Source: Myxococcales bacterium
GTDB lineage: Bacteria; Myxococcota; B64-G9
Assembly: GCA_012798435.1 (NCBI GenBank)
Contig: JAAZNF010000058.1
Span: 1-53,124, forward strand
Length of the DNA stretch: 53,124 nt
Reading direction: 5' to 3'
Shown: piece after piece, positions 1-7,884 of the stretch
How positions within the stretch are numbered: the stretch's first letter is position 1
How the letters are laid out: each line of letters begins with the position of its first letter
Program-made: the position numbers and the translations under genes
The notes under the pieces: generated by a model
Told to the model about the DNA's origin: nothing
What the model saw: only the letters and a program-made list of their open reading frames with translations
Databases searched by the model: none

Positions 1-67
1 ATACAAATAAAAACAAACAACTATAAAGACACAAAATCAGCAGACAATCTGTGAAAATTGGCCTTCT

Positions 68-102
68 GTCCGGATTTCGAACACCGTGTCCGAAATCCGG
101 AC
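68..102. repeat. 35-bp near-perfect palindrome in gene-free DNA
   Basis: The two 17-bp arms pair at 16 of 17 positions around a single central base at 85. Each arm begins GTCCGGATTTCG when read from its own outer end. It lies in AT-richer, gene-free DNA. It could be a dispersed repeat, a protein-binding site or a transcription terminator, but there is no T-run beside it. Function is unknown. Confidence 0.6.
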
Positions 103-146
103 GGAGGAAACCGGGGGAAACCGGGGTGGGTGGAACCAAAAGCAAG

Positions 147-190
147 CAAACCAAAAGCAAACCAAAAGCAAACCAAAAGCAAACCAAAAG
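147..190. repeat. Tandem 11-bp repeat, four perfect copies
   Basis: Four exact copies of CAAACCAAAAG lie head to tail, preceded by a degenerate copy at about 135-146. Each unit carries an A4 run, so A-tracts recur every 11 bp, close to one helical turn. That phasing is expected to give intrinsically bent DNA. The possible reading frames through it give only low-complexity peptides, so I do not call a gene. Confidence 0.85.
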
Positions 191-296
191 CAGAACAACA
201 CCTGAAGCAGTGTCTCAGGTAGAGAAACACCACCAGACACAAAAAACCCACCGAAAATAAGAAATCATCAGCTCGTTGGATCGTTCGCTGCGGCGT

Positions 297-1034
297 CTAC
301 TGCGACGCGAGCGCAGCGTCCGCCACCGGCCCGTTCGAGAGCACAAGCCAGGCCGAGCCGAGCCAGGTGCGTAGGGCCGAGCCTTGATCGTTCTGACCCT
401 GGATCTCGATCGTGTACTCGACCATGGTGTCCGGGCTCTGCGCCTCGGGCAATCCGCTGATGGTAAGCGGGAACGGGTCTGGGTGCAGCTCCGGCTCGTA
501 CACCACGAACCCCGAGCGCACCAGCTGGTAGTCCGCCGCGCGGCGTACGGAAAAGGCCAGACGGGTGATGCCGCCCACCCGGCCCCAGTCGGCCGGGGCG
601 TTGCGGGCGATGATGGTGCCGGGGGCGAGGTTCGAAGTGCGCACGAGCCGAAGCTCGATCTGCTGGTTGGGCGAGCTCTTTCCCACGGAGAAGGGCGCGC
701 TGGTAGCCTGCGACAGGATCCCCTTCACGTCAGTGGACGAGTCCCACATCACCACGCTCACCGTGATTCCGTCGTCTGGAGGAAGGTCGGGGTAGGCGAT
801 CTGGCCGATGGCGCAGGCGTTGCCGCCGGAGTCGGTGAAGAACTGGCCGAACTGGTCGAACTTCCTGCGCTGGCCCGTGAGTTGCACGAAGAACTCGAGG
901 TGCGAGCCGCCCAGGCAGGGCCGGGAGCCGTCCTCGGTGATCTCCAGCCGCACCTCGGGGTGGTTGGCACCGCAGGCGCCGAGGAATCCCGTGGTGGCAA
1001 TCAGCGTAAGGAATGCGAGGCGCAGGTGCGTCAT
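297..1034 (-). CDS. Predicted lipoprotein of unknown function
   Basis: A 245-residue protein starting MTHLRLAFL, with a signal peptide ending in a lipobox (LGAC), so it is predicted to be lipid-anchored. The ATG at 1034 is preferred because it overlaps the TGA of the upstream PEGA gene by 4 nt (ATGA), indicating translational coupling; the longer frame to 1136 lies inside that gene. The mature part is rich in beta-strand-like sequence and carries no catalytic motif I recognise. Coupling to the PEGA protein suggests a shared envelope role. This is inference. Confidence 0.75.
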   Translation of the reverse strand: MTHLRLAFLTLIATTGFLGACGANHPEVRLEITEDGSRPCLGGSHLEFFVQLTGQRRKFDQFGQFFTDSGGNACAIGQIAYPDLPPDDGITVSVVMWDSSTDVKGILSQATSAPFSVGKSSPNQQIELRLVRTSNLAPGTIIARNAPADWGRVGGITRLAFSVRRAADYQLVRSGFVVYEPELHPDPFPLTISGLPEAQSPDTMVEYTIEIQGQNDQGSALRTWLGSAWLVLSNGPVADAALASQ

Positions 1035-2410
1035 GGCTGGATCACCAACGTCCAGGTGGTCTTGGGCTGGAGCAGCCACACCGTGAGCCCGGTCGCGCCG
1101 CCGGCCACCACCGCGCCGGCGATGGTCCAGAACCACCAGCTCTTGTACCAGGGCGTCGAGGGACCGCCGTCCTCCGCGCGCGAGCGGGATTCATCATCGA
1201 GCTTCGGCACGGCCGGGCCGGCGATCCCCGAAGGCGGCAGGGGGATGAAGTCGTCGCCGCCCGTCTTGCGCGGGGGCGGTACGGTCACCGGTCCCGCGGG
1301 CGAGGCCGGGCCCGCCGCGGCTACGGGCGCTCCCTCGAAGGTGCGCAGCGTTCGCAGCGCATCCAGGATCCTCACCAGCGCCTCGAGCTTCTTCTCGTAG
1401 CCGTCGGGGCGGTTGCCCAGGTTGAATATGCGCGCTCGTGCCACCGACTCGGGTGCGATGGAGACGAGCCGCATGCCCAAGAGCAGGTTGGGGCCCTCGC
1501 GCGAGAGCTGGACGAACAAGAACCCCGAGCTGGCGAGGTGCCGCCCGAGCTCGCGAAGCTCCTGCCACAGGCTCGGGGGCAGGGTCTCGGCCGGCCCGAT
1601 GATCTCCAGAAGCTCCGCCGAGGGCTTTTTCTTCCACTCGGGCACGAGCTGAGCGCGCACCGTTTCGGGAGCGATGCCGTCGGGGATGTGCAGCGTCCAG
1701 GGGGCGTAGCCTGGGAGCTCGAGCCGCACGAAGTGGTGGCCCGGATACACGGGGATGTCCGCGGCCGGGGTGCGCCCCGCGGCCGCGCCGTCCAGGTACG
1801 CCACCGCGCCTTCGGGCCGCGAGACGATCTGGAGCCGCACCGGCCGTCCCGACAGGATCTCGCGCCGGGACTTGTCGAAGGCGGCCAGCGTGTCGGGCGG
1901 GTACTCCTTGGGAGAGAGCGCGAAGTTGGGGTCGTGCGCGGCCAGCCAGCGGAACTGCTCGGCCGCACCGCGGAGGTCGCCGCGGGCGTACAGCGAGAGC
2001 CCCAGGAAGAGGTGGAGGTCGCGCAGCGCCGCGGCGGAGCGCACTTCGGCCCCGCAGTATCCCTCCAGTGCCGAGGCCTCGCGCAGCCGGTCCAGGGCAC
2101 GGTTGATCTGCAGGCCCAGGTAGGCCTTGCGCCCCTCGGCCACCTTGCGCTCGAACTCGGCGGCGCACTCCTCCAGCCCGGTGCCGCGCGCGCCGAACAC
2201 GGCCCGGCCCACGCAACGCCCCGATAGCACCTGTACCTCGTACTTGCCGCGGATCTGGCGCGCCAGCGTGGCCAGCACCCGGTCCTGATCCTCCAGGGCC
2301 ACGTCGCGGGACGGGAGCAGGATCACGCTCAGCTTGGGCCTCTGCTGCGGGGCGGCCTGGACAGCCGCCCCCGACAGGATGAGCCAAAGGATGAGCAGCC
2401 GCCGGTGCAT
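1031..2410 (-). CDS. PEGA-domain envelope protein with C-terminal membrane anchor
   Basis: 459 residues. An N-terminal signal peptide (about 1-19) is followed by an alpha-helical, TPR-like stretch (about 90-170) with alternating A/L/Y positions. A PEGA domain follows at about 190-260 (RPEGAVAYLDG, then AGRTP and PGHHFVRLELPGY). After a Pro-rich linker there is one transmembrane segment near residues 425-448 (WWFWTIAGAVVAGGATGLTV). PEGA proteins of this layout are common in myxobacteria and are thought to have surface or cell-wall-related roles; the exact role here is unknown. It is first in a two-gene operon with the lipoprotein at 297-1034. Confidence 0.8.
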   Translation of the reverse strand: MHRRLLILWLILSGAAVQAAPQQRPKLSVILLPSRDVALEDQDRVLATLARQIRGKYEVQVLSGRCVGRAVFGARGTGLEECAAEFERKVAEGRKAYLGLQINRALDRLREASALEGYCGAEVRSAAALRDLHLFLGLSLYARGDLRGAAEQFRWLAAHDPNFALSPKEYPPDTLAAFDKSRREILSGRPVRLQIVSRPEGAVAYLDGAAAGRTPAADIPVYPGHHFVRLELPGYAPWTLHIPDGIAPETVRAQLVPEWKKKPSAELLEIIGPAETLPPSLWQELRELGRHLASSGFLFVQLSREGPNLLLGMRLVSIAPESVARARIFNLGNRPDGYEKKLEALVRILDALRTLRTFEGAPVAAAGPASPAGPVTVPPPRKTGGDDFIPLPPSGIAGPAVPKLDDESRSRAEDGGPSTPWYKSWWFWTIAGAVVAGGATGLTVWLLQPKTTWTLVIQP

Positions 2411-2422
2411 GCGTCCTTCCCT

Positions 2423-2437
2423 GCCGATAATATCGGC
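2423..2437. promoter_or_regulatory. Perfect 15-bp palindrome upstream of the PEGA gene
   Basis: GCCGATA-A-TATCGGC is an exact inverted repeat with a single central base, 13 bp before the PEGA start codon in the 117-bp divergent spacer. It could be an operator, or it may overlap a minus-strand -10 element (TATTAT). No known regulator site is recognised. Confidence 0.35.
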
Positions 2438-2527
2438 GCCCCGCCGTGCCCGTCAAGAAATCCCGCGCCTTCCGTCGCCGAAAGAAAATTGCATGCGGCA
2501 AACGCGAGACTGGGTTACACTCCACCG

Positions 2528-3382
2528 ATGAGTTCGAACATGTGCAAGAGCGCCGCCGCCTCCGAACGCCCCGAGCCCGCCTCGCTCGATCCGCGCCAGG
2601 TCGAGCCCGGCGAGACCCGGCGGAATGTGCTACGCTGGCTCTACCTGCCCTACGCCTGGCTGGTGTTCATCCCCTTCCTGGCGGTGAGCACCATCTTCTG
2701 GGGCACCATGGCCGTACTGACCAGCCTGGTGAGTCAGCGCCTGGCCTTCCATTGCGGCACCGTGTGGTCCTTCTGCCTGTGCCTGGTCAACTTCACCTGG
2801 GTCCGCGTGCGGGGACGACAGCACCTCGTCCCGGGCCAGAGCTACGTCATCGTGAGCAACCACCAGAGCCACTTCGACATCCTGGCCTTCTACGGATTCT
2901 TCGGCCGGCAGTTCCGCTGGGTGATGAAGCAGGAGCTGCGCAAGGTCCCCGGCCTTGGCTGGGGCTGCGCCGCGGTCGGGCACATCTTCATCGATCGAGC
3001 GGACCGCGAACGCGCCATCGCCAGCCTCAACGCGGCCCGCGAGAAGCTCAAGGGCGGCGTGTCGGTGATGTTCTTTCCCGAGGGGACGCGCAGCCGGGAC
3101 GGGCGCATGCGGCCCTTCAAGAAGGGCGGTTTCGTGATGGCGCTGGAGATGGGCTTGCCCATCCTGCCCGTGACCATCTCCGGCTCGCGGCGGGTGCTCC
3201 CCGGACACACCCTGCGCCTGCTGCCGGGCCGGGTCGACATCACCATCCACCCGCCGATCCCGGTCGCCGGGCGTACTCTGGAATCCCGCGACGAGCTCAT
3301 GCAACGGACGCGGGAGGTGGTCCGCTCGGCGCTCACGCCCTGGGAGCGTGAGGAGCCCGGTTTGACACAAGCGCCGGGGTGA
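2528..3382 (+). CDS. 1-acyl-sn-glycerol-3-phosphate acyltransferase (PlsC family)
   Basis: 284 residues, starting at ATG 2528; a longer frame from 2405 overlaps the divergent PEGA gene. It carries the two hallmark acyltransferase blocks: the catalytic HX4D motif as NHQSHFD near residue 110, and the phosphate-binding FPEGTRSR near 183. A hydrophobic N-terminal region (about 38-85) anchors it to the inner membrane. The family transfers an acyl group from acyl-ACP or acyl-CoA to lysophosphatidic acid to make phosphatidic acid. It stands alone, 40 bp before the propeller lipoprotein. The acceptor specificity is not shown by the sequence. Confidence 0.9.
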   Translation: MSSNMCKSAAASERPEPASLDPRQVEPGETRRNVLRWLYLPYAWLVFIPFLAVSTIFWGTMAVLTSLVSQRLAFHCGTVWSFCLCLVNFTWVRVRGRQHLVPGQSYVIVSNHQSHFDILAFYGFFGRQFRWVMKQELRKVPGLGWGCAAVGHIFIDRADRERAIASLNAAREKLKGGVSVMFFPEGTRSRDGRMRPFKKGGFVMALEMGLPILPVTISGSRRVLPGHTLRLLPGRVDITIHPPIPVAGRTLESRDELMQRTREVVRSALTPWEREEPGLTQAPG

Positions 3383-3422
3383 TGGTATGCACCGAACAAC
3401 TCCTTTCCTGCGAGGGGGAATC

Positions 3423-4784
3423 ATGAAAGCAAGGATTCCCGTTCGGTCGCCCCTGGCTGCGCTGGTTTTCCTGCCGCTCATCGTCGCCTGCGGCAAGCCC
3501 GTGGATAAGCTGTGGGAGTTTCCCACCAGCTCCCCGCTGTACTCGACCCCGCTGGTGGTCGGCGACTTGGTGATCTTCGGCTCGGAGAGCGGTGTGCTCC
3601 ACGCGGTGGACAAGAAGGGACAGGCGCGCTGGCAGTTCCAGGCGCCCAGCGCCCAGATCTTCGCCCACCCGCAGAGCGACGGCAAGCTCGTCTTCTTCGG
3701 CACCACCAACCAGACCTTCTACGCGGTGGACCTCAAGGGGCAGCTCCGCTGGCAGGTCGCCGCCCGAGAGCGCATCAAGTCGGATCCGGCGGTGGTCGAG
3801 GGCGTGGCGTACTTCACCAGCTACGACGGCCACGTCTACGCGGTGAACGCCGAAAACGGCAAGCGGCGCTGGCAGTTCCCGGCCGCCGATGCCAGCCCGG
3901 CCGCCGAGGAGAGCCTGATCCTGACCGTGGCCAAGGCCGGGGCCTGGCTGAACGCCGCGGCGTTCGAGGTCAAGAACCTGGAGGCCAGGCTCTCCGAAGC
4001 CATCAAGGGGCGCAAGGACAAGGCCCTCACCCTCAACCTCGAGCCCGGCTTGCCCGCCGCCCAGGTCGCCAAGGTGAAGGCCGCCGCCGCCAAGGCTGGC
4101 TTCGACCCGGTGGCGGTGCTGGCCCTGCGCGAGGGGGAAAGTTTCCAGGCGCCCCTGGTGCCGCCGCCGCCCAAGCCCGTCGAGCCGGCCGTGAAGCCGG
4201 CCGAGTTCTCCTACGCCGCGCCGGTCATCCGCGATGGCGTGCTGTACGTGGGCAACCTCGACGGATTCATGTACGCCCTGCAGACCGCCGACGGCACGCT
4301 GAAGTGGCGCTTCCAGGCCGGCGAGGGGATCACCTCCACCGCCTGGGTCGAGGGCGGGGTGGTGTACTTCGGCTCCAAGGACGACCACGTGTACGCGCTG
4401 GAGGCGGCCAGCGGCGTGCAGGTCAAGTGGAAGAAGAAGACCAGCGGCGACGTGCTCAGCTCCCCCCGCGTCCGCGACGGCGTGCTGGCCATCGGCAGCA
4501 ACGACGGCAACTTCTACCTGCTGGACGCCGCTACCGGCCAGGAGAAGTGCCACTTCACCGCCGCCGGCCCGATCATCTCCTACGGGGTGTTCTGGGAGGA
4601 CTGGATCTTCTTCGGCGCCGGGCAGGGCGACGGCTCGGTGTACGCCATCGACCACAACTGCCAGAAGGTCTGGTCGTACAAGACCGGTTACAAGATCGAG
4701 AGCGACCCGGTGATCGACGGCGACACCATGTTCGTGACCTCCGGGGACATGAAGCTGTACGCCTTCAAGCTCAAGAAGCCCTGA
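3423..4784 (+). CDS. PQQ-like beta-propeller lipoprotein (BamB-like)
   Basis: 453 residues. The start at 3423 is chosen for a GAGGGGG ribosome site just upstream and a signal peptide with lipobox (LIVAC). The rest is built of repeated propeller strands with YAVD, RWQF and VYALE blades typical of PQQ/BamB-type folds. Unusually, an insertion of about 95 residues (about 163-258; alpha-helical, then PPPPKPVEPAVKPAE) splits the blades into two groups. Propeller lipoproteins of this type scaffold outer-membrane complexes. Nothing here proves a Bam role, and no other bam gene is nearby. No PQQ-dehydrogenase partner is seen. Confidence 0.8.
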   Translation: MKARIPVRSPLAALVFLPLIVACGKPVDKLWEFPTSSPLYSTPLVVGDLVIFGSESGVLHAVDKKGQARWQFQAPSAQIFAHPQSDGKLVFFGTTNQTFYAVDLKGQLRWQVAARERIKSDPAVVEGVAYFTSYDGHVYAVNAENGKRRWQFPAADASPAAEESLILTVAKAGAWLNAAAFEVKNLEARLSEAIKGRKDKALTLNLEPGLPAAQVAKVKAAAAKAGFDPVAVLALREGESFQAPLVPPPPKPVEPAVKPAEFSYAAPVIRDGVLYVGNLDGFMYALQTADGTLKWRFQAGEGITSTAWVEGGVVYFGSKDDHVYALEAASGVQVKWKKKTSGDVLSSPRVRDGVLAIGSNDGNFYLLDAATGQEKCHFTAAGPIISYGVFWEDWIFFGAGQGDGSVYAIDHNCQKVWSYKTGYKIESDPVIDGDTMFVTSGDMKLYAFKLKKP

Positions 4785-4933
4785 TCCATCCTCGCGCGCC
4801 CGCCGCCACCCGCCCACCACGCCGGTCTCCTTTTGGGGAGCCGGTGCGGGATGCTGCTTGTTGATGTCTTCTGCGCGTGGATAAAGCCGTACACGCGGGA
4901 CGTTGCTTGGTCTGTTTTTGCCAAAGCCCGGCT

Positions 4934-4967
4934 GCCGTCAAGGGCGAGTGTGGCGAGTCGCGAAGCG
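4934..4967. repeat. Left half of dispersed repeat, matches 44060-44093
   Basis: It begins GCCGTCAAGGGCGAG and ends CGCGAAGCG. Over 34 nt it differs from 44060-44093 at only five positions, and all five are transitions. The partner right half lies at about 5133-5165. Confidence 0.7.
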
Positions 4968-5132
4968 CTCCCGAATCTCCCGGGTAAGATTCGGCCCCAC
5001 TGATTCCGCGATAGGTTTTTTACGCGAAGGGGTGACGCCGAGGGGGTCCCCGGCGAACGATCTTTCGGGAGAGAGCCGGGGGAAGAGGCGGCAGGACCCG
5101 TTCGCGTTATCCGAGCATTAGGGAAGCGATCG

Positions 5133-5165
5133 CAGACCCTTGACCGCGTAAGCCGAGCGAAGGCC
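5133..5165. repeat. Right half of dispersed repeat, resembles 44098-44129
   Basis: It contains ACCCTTGACCGCG followed by GCCGAGCGAAGGC, corresponding to GCCCTTGACGGC and GCCGAGTGAAGGC at 44101-44129. In the 44-kb copy the two halves are 29 nt apart; here they are separated by about 170 nt, as if a segment had been gained or lost. Confidence 0.6.
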
Positions 5166-5196
5166 ATGGGAGCGCTAGAAAAAAAGGAAAGGCGCG

Positions 5197-6435
<1,239 letters not shown>

Positions 6436-6528
6436 GGGTTTCTCCTGGTGAAAGACGACCTGCCGCCTGCGCAATCTAGGCACAGGGTCTCAGTGCGATC
6501 AAGCGAGCGGCGGGAAGGGAGAGAAGGA

Positions 6529-7665
6529 TCAACCGCCAGGGCACTGGGGTGCGGCCAGCGCATCCAGACGGCTCTGCGAGGGGGCGGCGCCGAGATCGCA
6601 GGCGACACCCGGCGCGGGTCCACCCCGGTCGTCCAGCGCCGTGACCCCCGGGCACGGGCGCCCCGCCAACACCGAGGCCGCCTGCAGTAGGGCCTGCTCG
6701 GTCTGCTCTCCGACCAGACGCGCGGTCTCCCGGCCCTGGGCATCCAGGAACACGAACGTCGGCACGCCCAGCAGGCGGTAACGCTCGCGGTAGTGCGAGT
6801 TTTCCGGCGCGGTGACATCGATGATCCGCATCGAGACGGAGTGACTTACGCAACGCCGCGCCAGGTCCTCGACGAGCGGCTTCATGCGGCGACAGACGGG
6901 GCAGTCCGGAGAAGAGAAGAAGATCATCTCCGGCCCGGCGGCCGCGGGCGCTGCCGCTTGCGCGAGGGAGTGCTCGCAGGGGCCGGCCTGGCCTGACGGC
7001 GTCAAGGCGCTCTGGCCCATGCCGACGGCGATGACGAGCAGTATCCCGCCGAGCGCGATCTCGACCGGCCGAAAATACTTTCCGGCGCGGGAGACGAGCC
7101 GTTGCATCCGGTCGGCGAAGGCGGCGATGGCGACGAGCGGCGTGGTGAGGCCGAGGCCGAACACGCCCAGGTAGAGCGCCCCCTCCAGGGGATTCGATGT
7201 CTCCAGCGCGGTGTAGGTGAGGACCGCTCCCAGCACGGGGCCGATGCAGGGCGACCAGCCGGCCGCGAAGGCCGCACCGAGAAGAAGCGACTTCGTGGCC
7301 ACGGCGCCACGGCTCATGTCCGGGCCCCTGGCCGAGAGCGACCTCTCCAGGATGGGGATCTCGATGACGTGGAGGAACTTGAGCCCGAAGAGCAGGATGA
7401 GCACGGCGCCGATCCCCATGAACACGGAACGGTTCTCCGCGATGAACCCGCCGGCGAATGACGCCGACATGCCCAGGGCCACGAACACCAGCACGAAGCC
7501 GAGAGAGAACAGGACGGCGCGGGTGACGAGCCGCGACTTCTGAGCGGCGCTCGCTGCCGATCCACCCATCAAGGTCGCAAGGTAGATCGGCACGAGCGGC
7601 AGTACGCAGGGAGTGAAAAGCGCGAGGAATCCAGCTCCAAATATGCCGAGAAGTCCTATGTCCAT
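6529..7665 (-). CDS. CcdA-type thiol transporter fused to a thioredoxin domain
   Basis: 378 residues. The N-terminal two thirds is a six-helix CcdA/DsbD-beta domain with the two conserved transmembrane cysteines, in FTPCVLPLVP (C20) and WSPCIGPVLG (C140). A linker leads to a thioredoxin-like domain with a CPVC active site (C255, C258) in FFSSPDCPVCRRMKP, and a GVPTFVFLD cis-Pro region. It is predicted to carry electrons from cytoplasmic thioredoxin across the inner membrane to its thioredoxin domain and on to periplasmic or envelope disulfides. The ATG at 7665 follows GAGAGGA. A sigma54 promoter lies upstream and a sigma54 activator is encoded divergently, so it is probably the regulated target. 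Confidence 0.88.
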   Translation of the reverse strand: MDIGLLGIFGAGFLALFTPCVLPLVPIYLATLMGGSAASAAQKSRLVTRAVLFSLGFVLVFVALGMSASFAGGFIAENRSVFMGIGAVLILLFGLKFLHVIEIPILERSLSARGPDMSRGAVATKSLLLGAAFAAGWSPCIGPVLGAVLTYTALETSNPLEGALYLGVFGLGLTTPLVAIAAFADRMQRLVSRAGKYFRPVEIALGGILLVIAVGMGQSALTPSGQAGPCEHSLAQAAAPAAAGPEMIFFSSPDCPVCRRMKPLVEDLARRCVSHSVSMRIIDVTAPENSHYRERYRLLGVPTFVFLDAQGRETARLVGEQTEQALLQAASVLAGRPCPGVTALDDRGGPAPGVACDLGAAPSQSRLDALAAPQCPGG

Positions 7666-7709
7666 ATCGTTCCTCTCGTTGCAAAAAGATTCTCCAGTCC
7701 CGAGGCACA

Positions 7710-7725
7710 TTCAATCCTCGTGCCA
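7710..7725 (-). promoter_or_regulatory. Sigma54 (-24/-12) promoter for the CcdA-thioredoxin gene
   Basis: Read on the minus strand it is TGGCACG-AGGA-TTGAA. The -24 block matches the consensus TGGCACG exactly and the 4-bp spacer is right. The -12 block TTGAA differs from TTGCA at one base. The start site would be near 7699, about 34 nt before the ATG. A divergent sigma54 activator gene next door makes the call much stronger. Confidence 0.8.
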
Positions 7726-7826
7726 AAACCGGATTTGTCTTTGTGGGTAAAACGTACTAATATCATATATTTATTGATTAAACGGGATTTTTGCTGGCGT
7801 CATTTTGAACGAGAGCAGAATTGAAA

Positions 7827-7874
7827 GTGTTGCAGTGTTGCGTATTTATGAATATGCAACACAAGGACGTTGCA
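7827..7874. promoter_or_regulatory. Enhancer-like cluster of GTGTTGC half-sites
   Basis: A 28-bp imperfect palindrome at 7835-7862 has GTGTTGC at one end and GCAACAC at the other, pairing at 12 of 14 positions. An extra GTGTTGCA half-site lies at 7827-7834 and GTTGCA at 7869-7874. The cluster sits about 125 bp upstream of the -24 element of the CcdA promoter, the usual distance for a sigma54 activator enhancer. It also lies just before the activator's own start, so it could mediate autoregulation. Confidence 0.65.
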
Positions 7875-7884
7875 AAGGTGGAAC

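Larger units (their letters stand above)
1..296. other. Gene-free region at the left edge
   Basis: Apart from the palindrome and the 11-bp repeat listed separately, nothing supportable is seen. Short frames on both strands are low-complexity and lack ribosome binding sites. Composition is more AT-rich than the coding DNA that follows. The end of the minus-strand lipoprotein gene lies just to the right, so any terminator for it would be here; no classic hairpin with T-run is evident. Confidence 0.5.
4785..5196. other. Intergenic region with a dispersed inverted repeat
   Basis: No credible gene. A hairpin-capable stretch (CCGGTCTCC-TTTT-GGGGAGCCGG) at about 4821-4843 lies just after the propeller gene and may end its transcript, though without a T-run. 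The two halves of a dispersed repeat bracket about 170 bp of unassigned sequence (see the repeat entries at 4934 and 5133). Confidence 0.5.

Noticed and set aside
147-190. Possible CRISPR array
   Set aside because: The units are 11 bp with no spacers, so this is a plain tandem repeat.
2489-2521. Sigma70 promoter before the PlsC gene
   Set aside because: TTGCAT and TACACT are about 21 bp apart, too long for a convincing -35/-10 pair.
4903-5121. 72-residue frame in the 4.8-5.2 kb spacer
   Set aside because: It crosses the left half of a dispersed repeat, has no ribosome site and its basic composition is typical of random frames.
6436-6528. Sigma54 promoter before acetate kinase
   Set aside because: A TTGC is present but the matching -24 position reads CTGTGCC, too far from TGGCACG.
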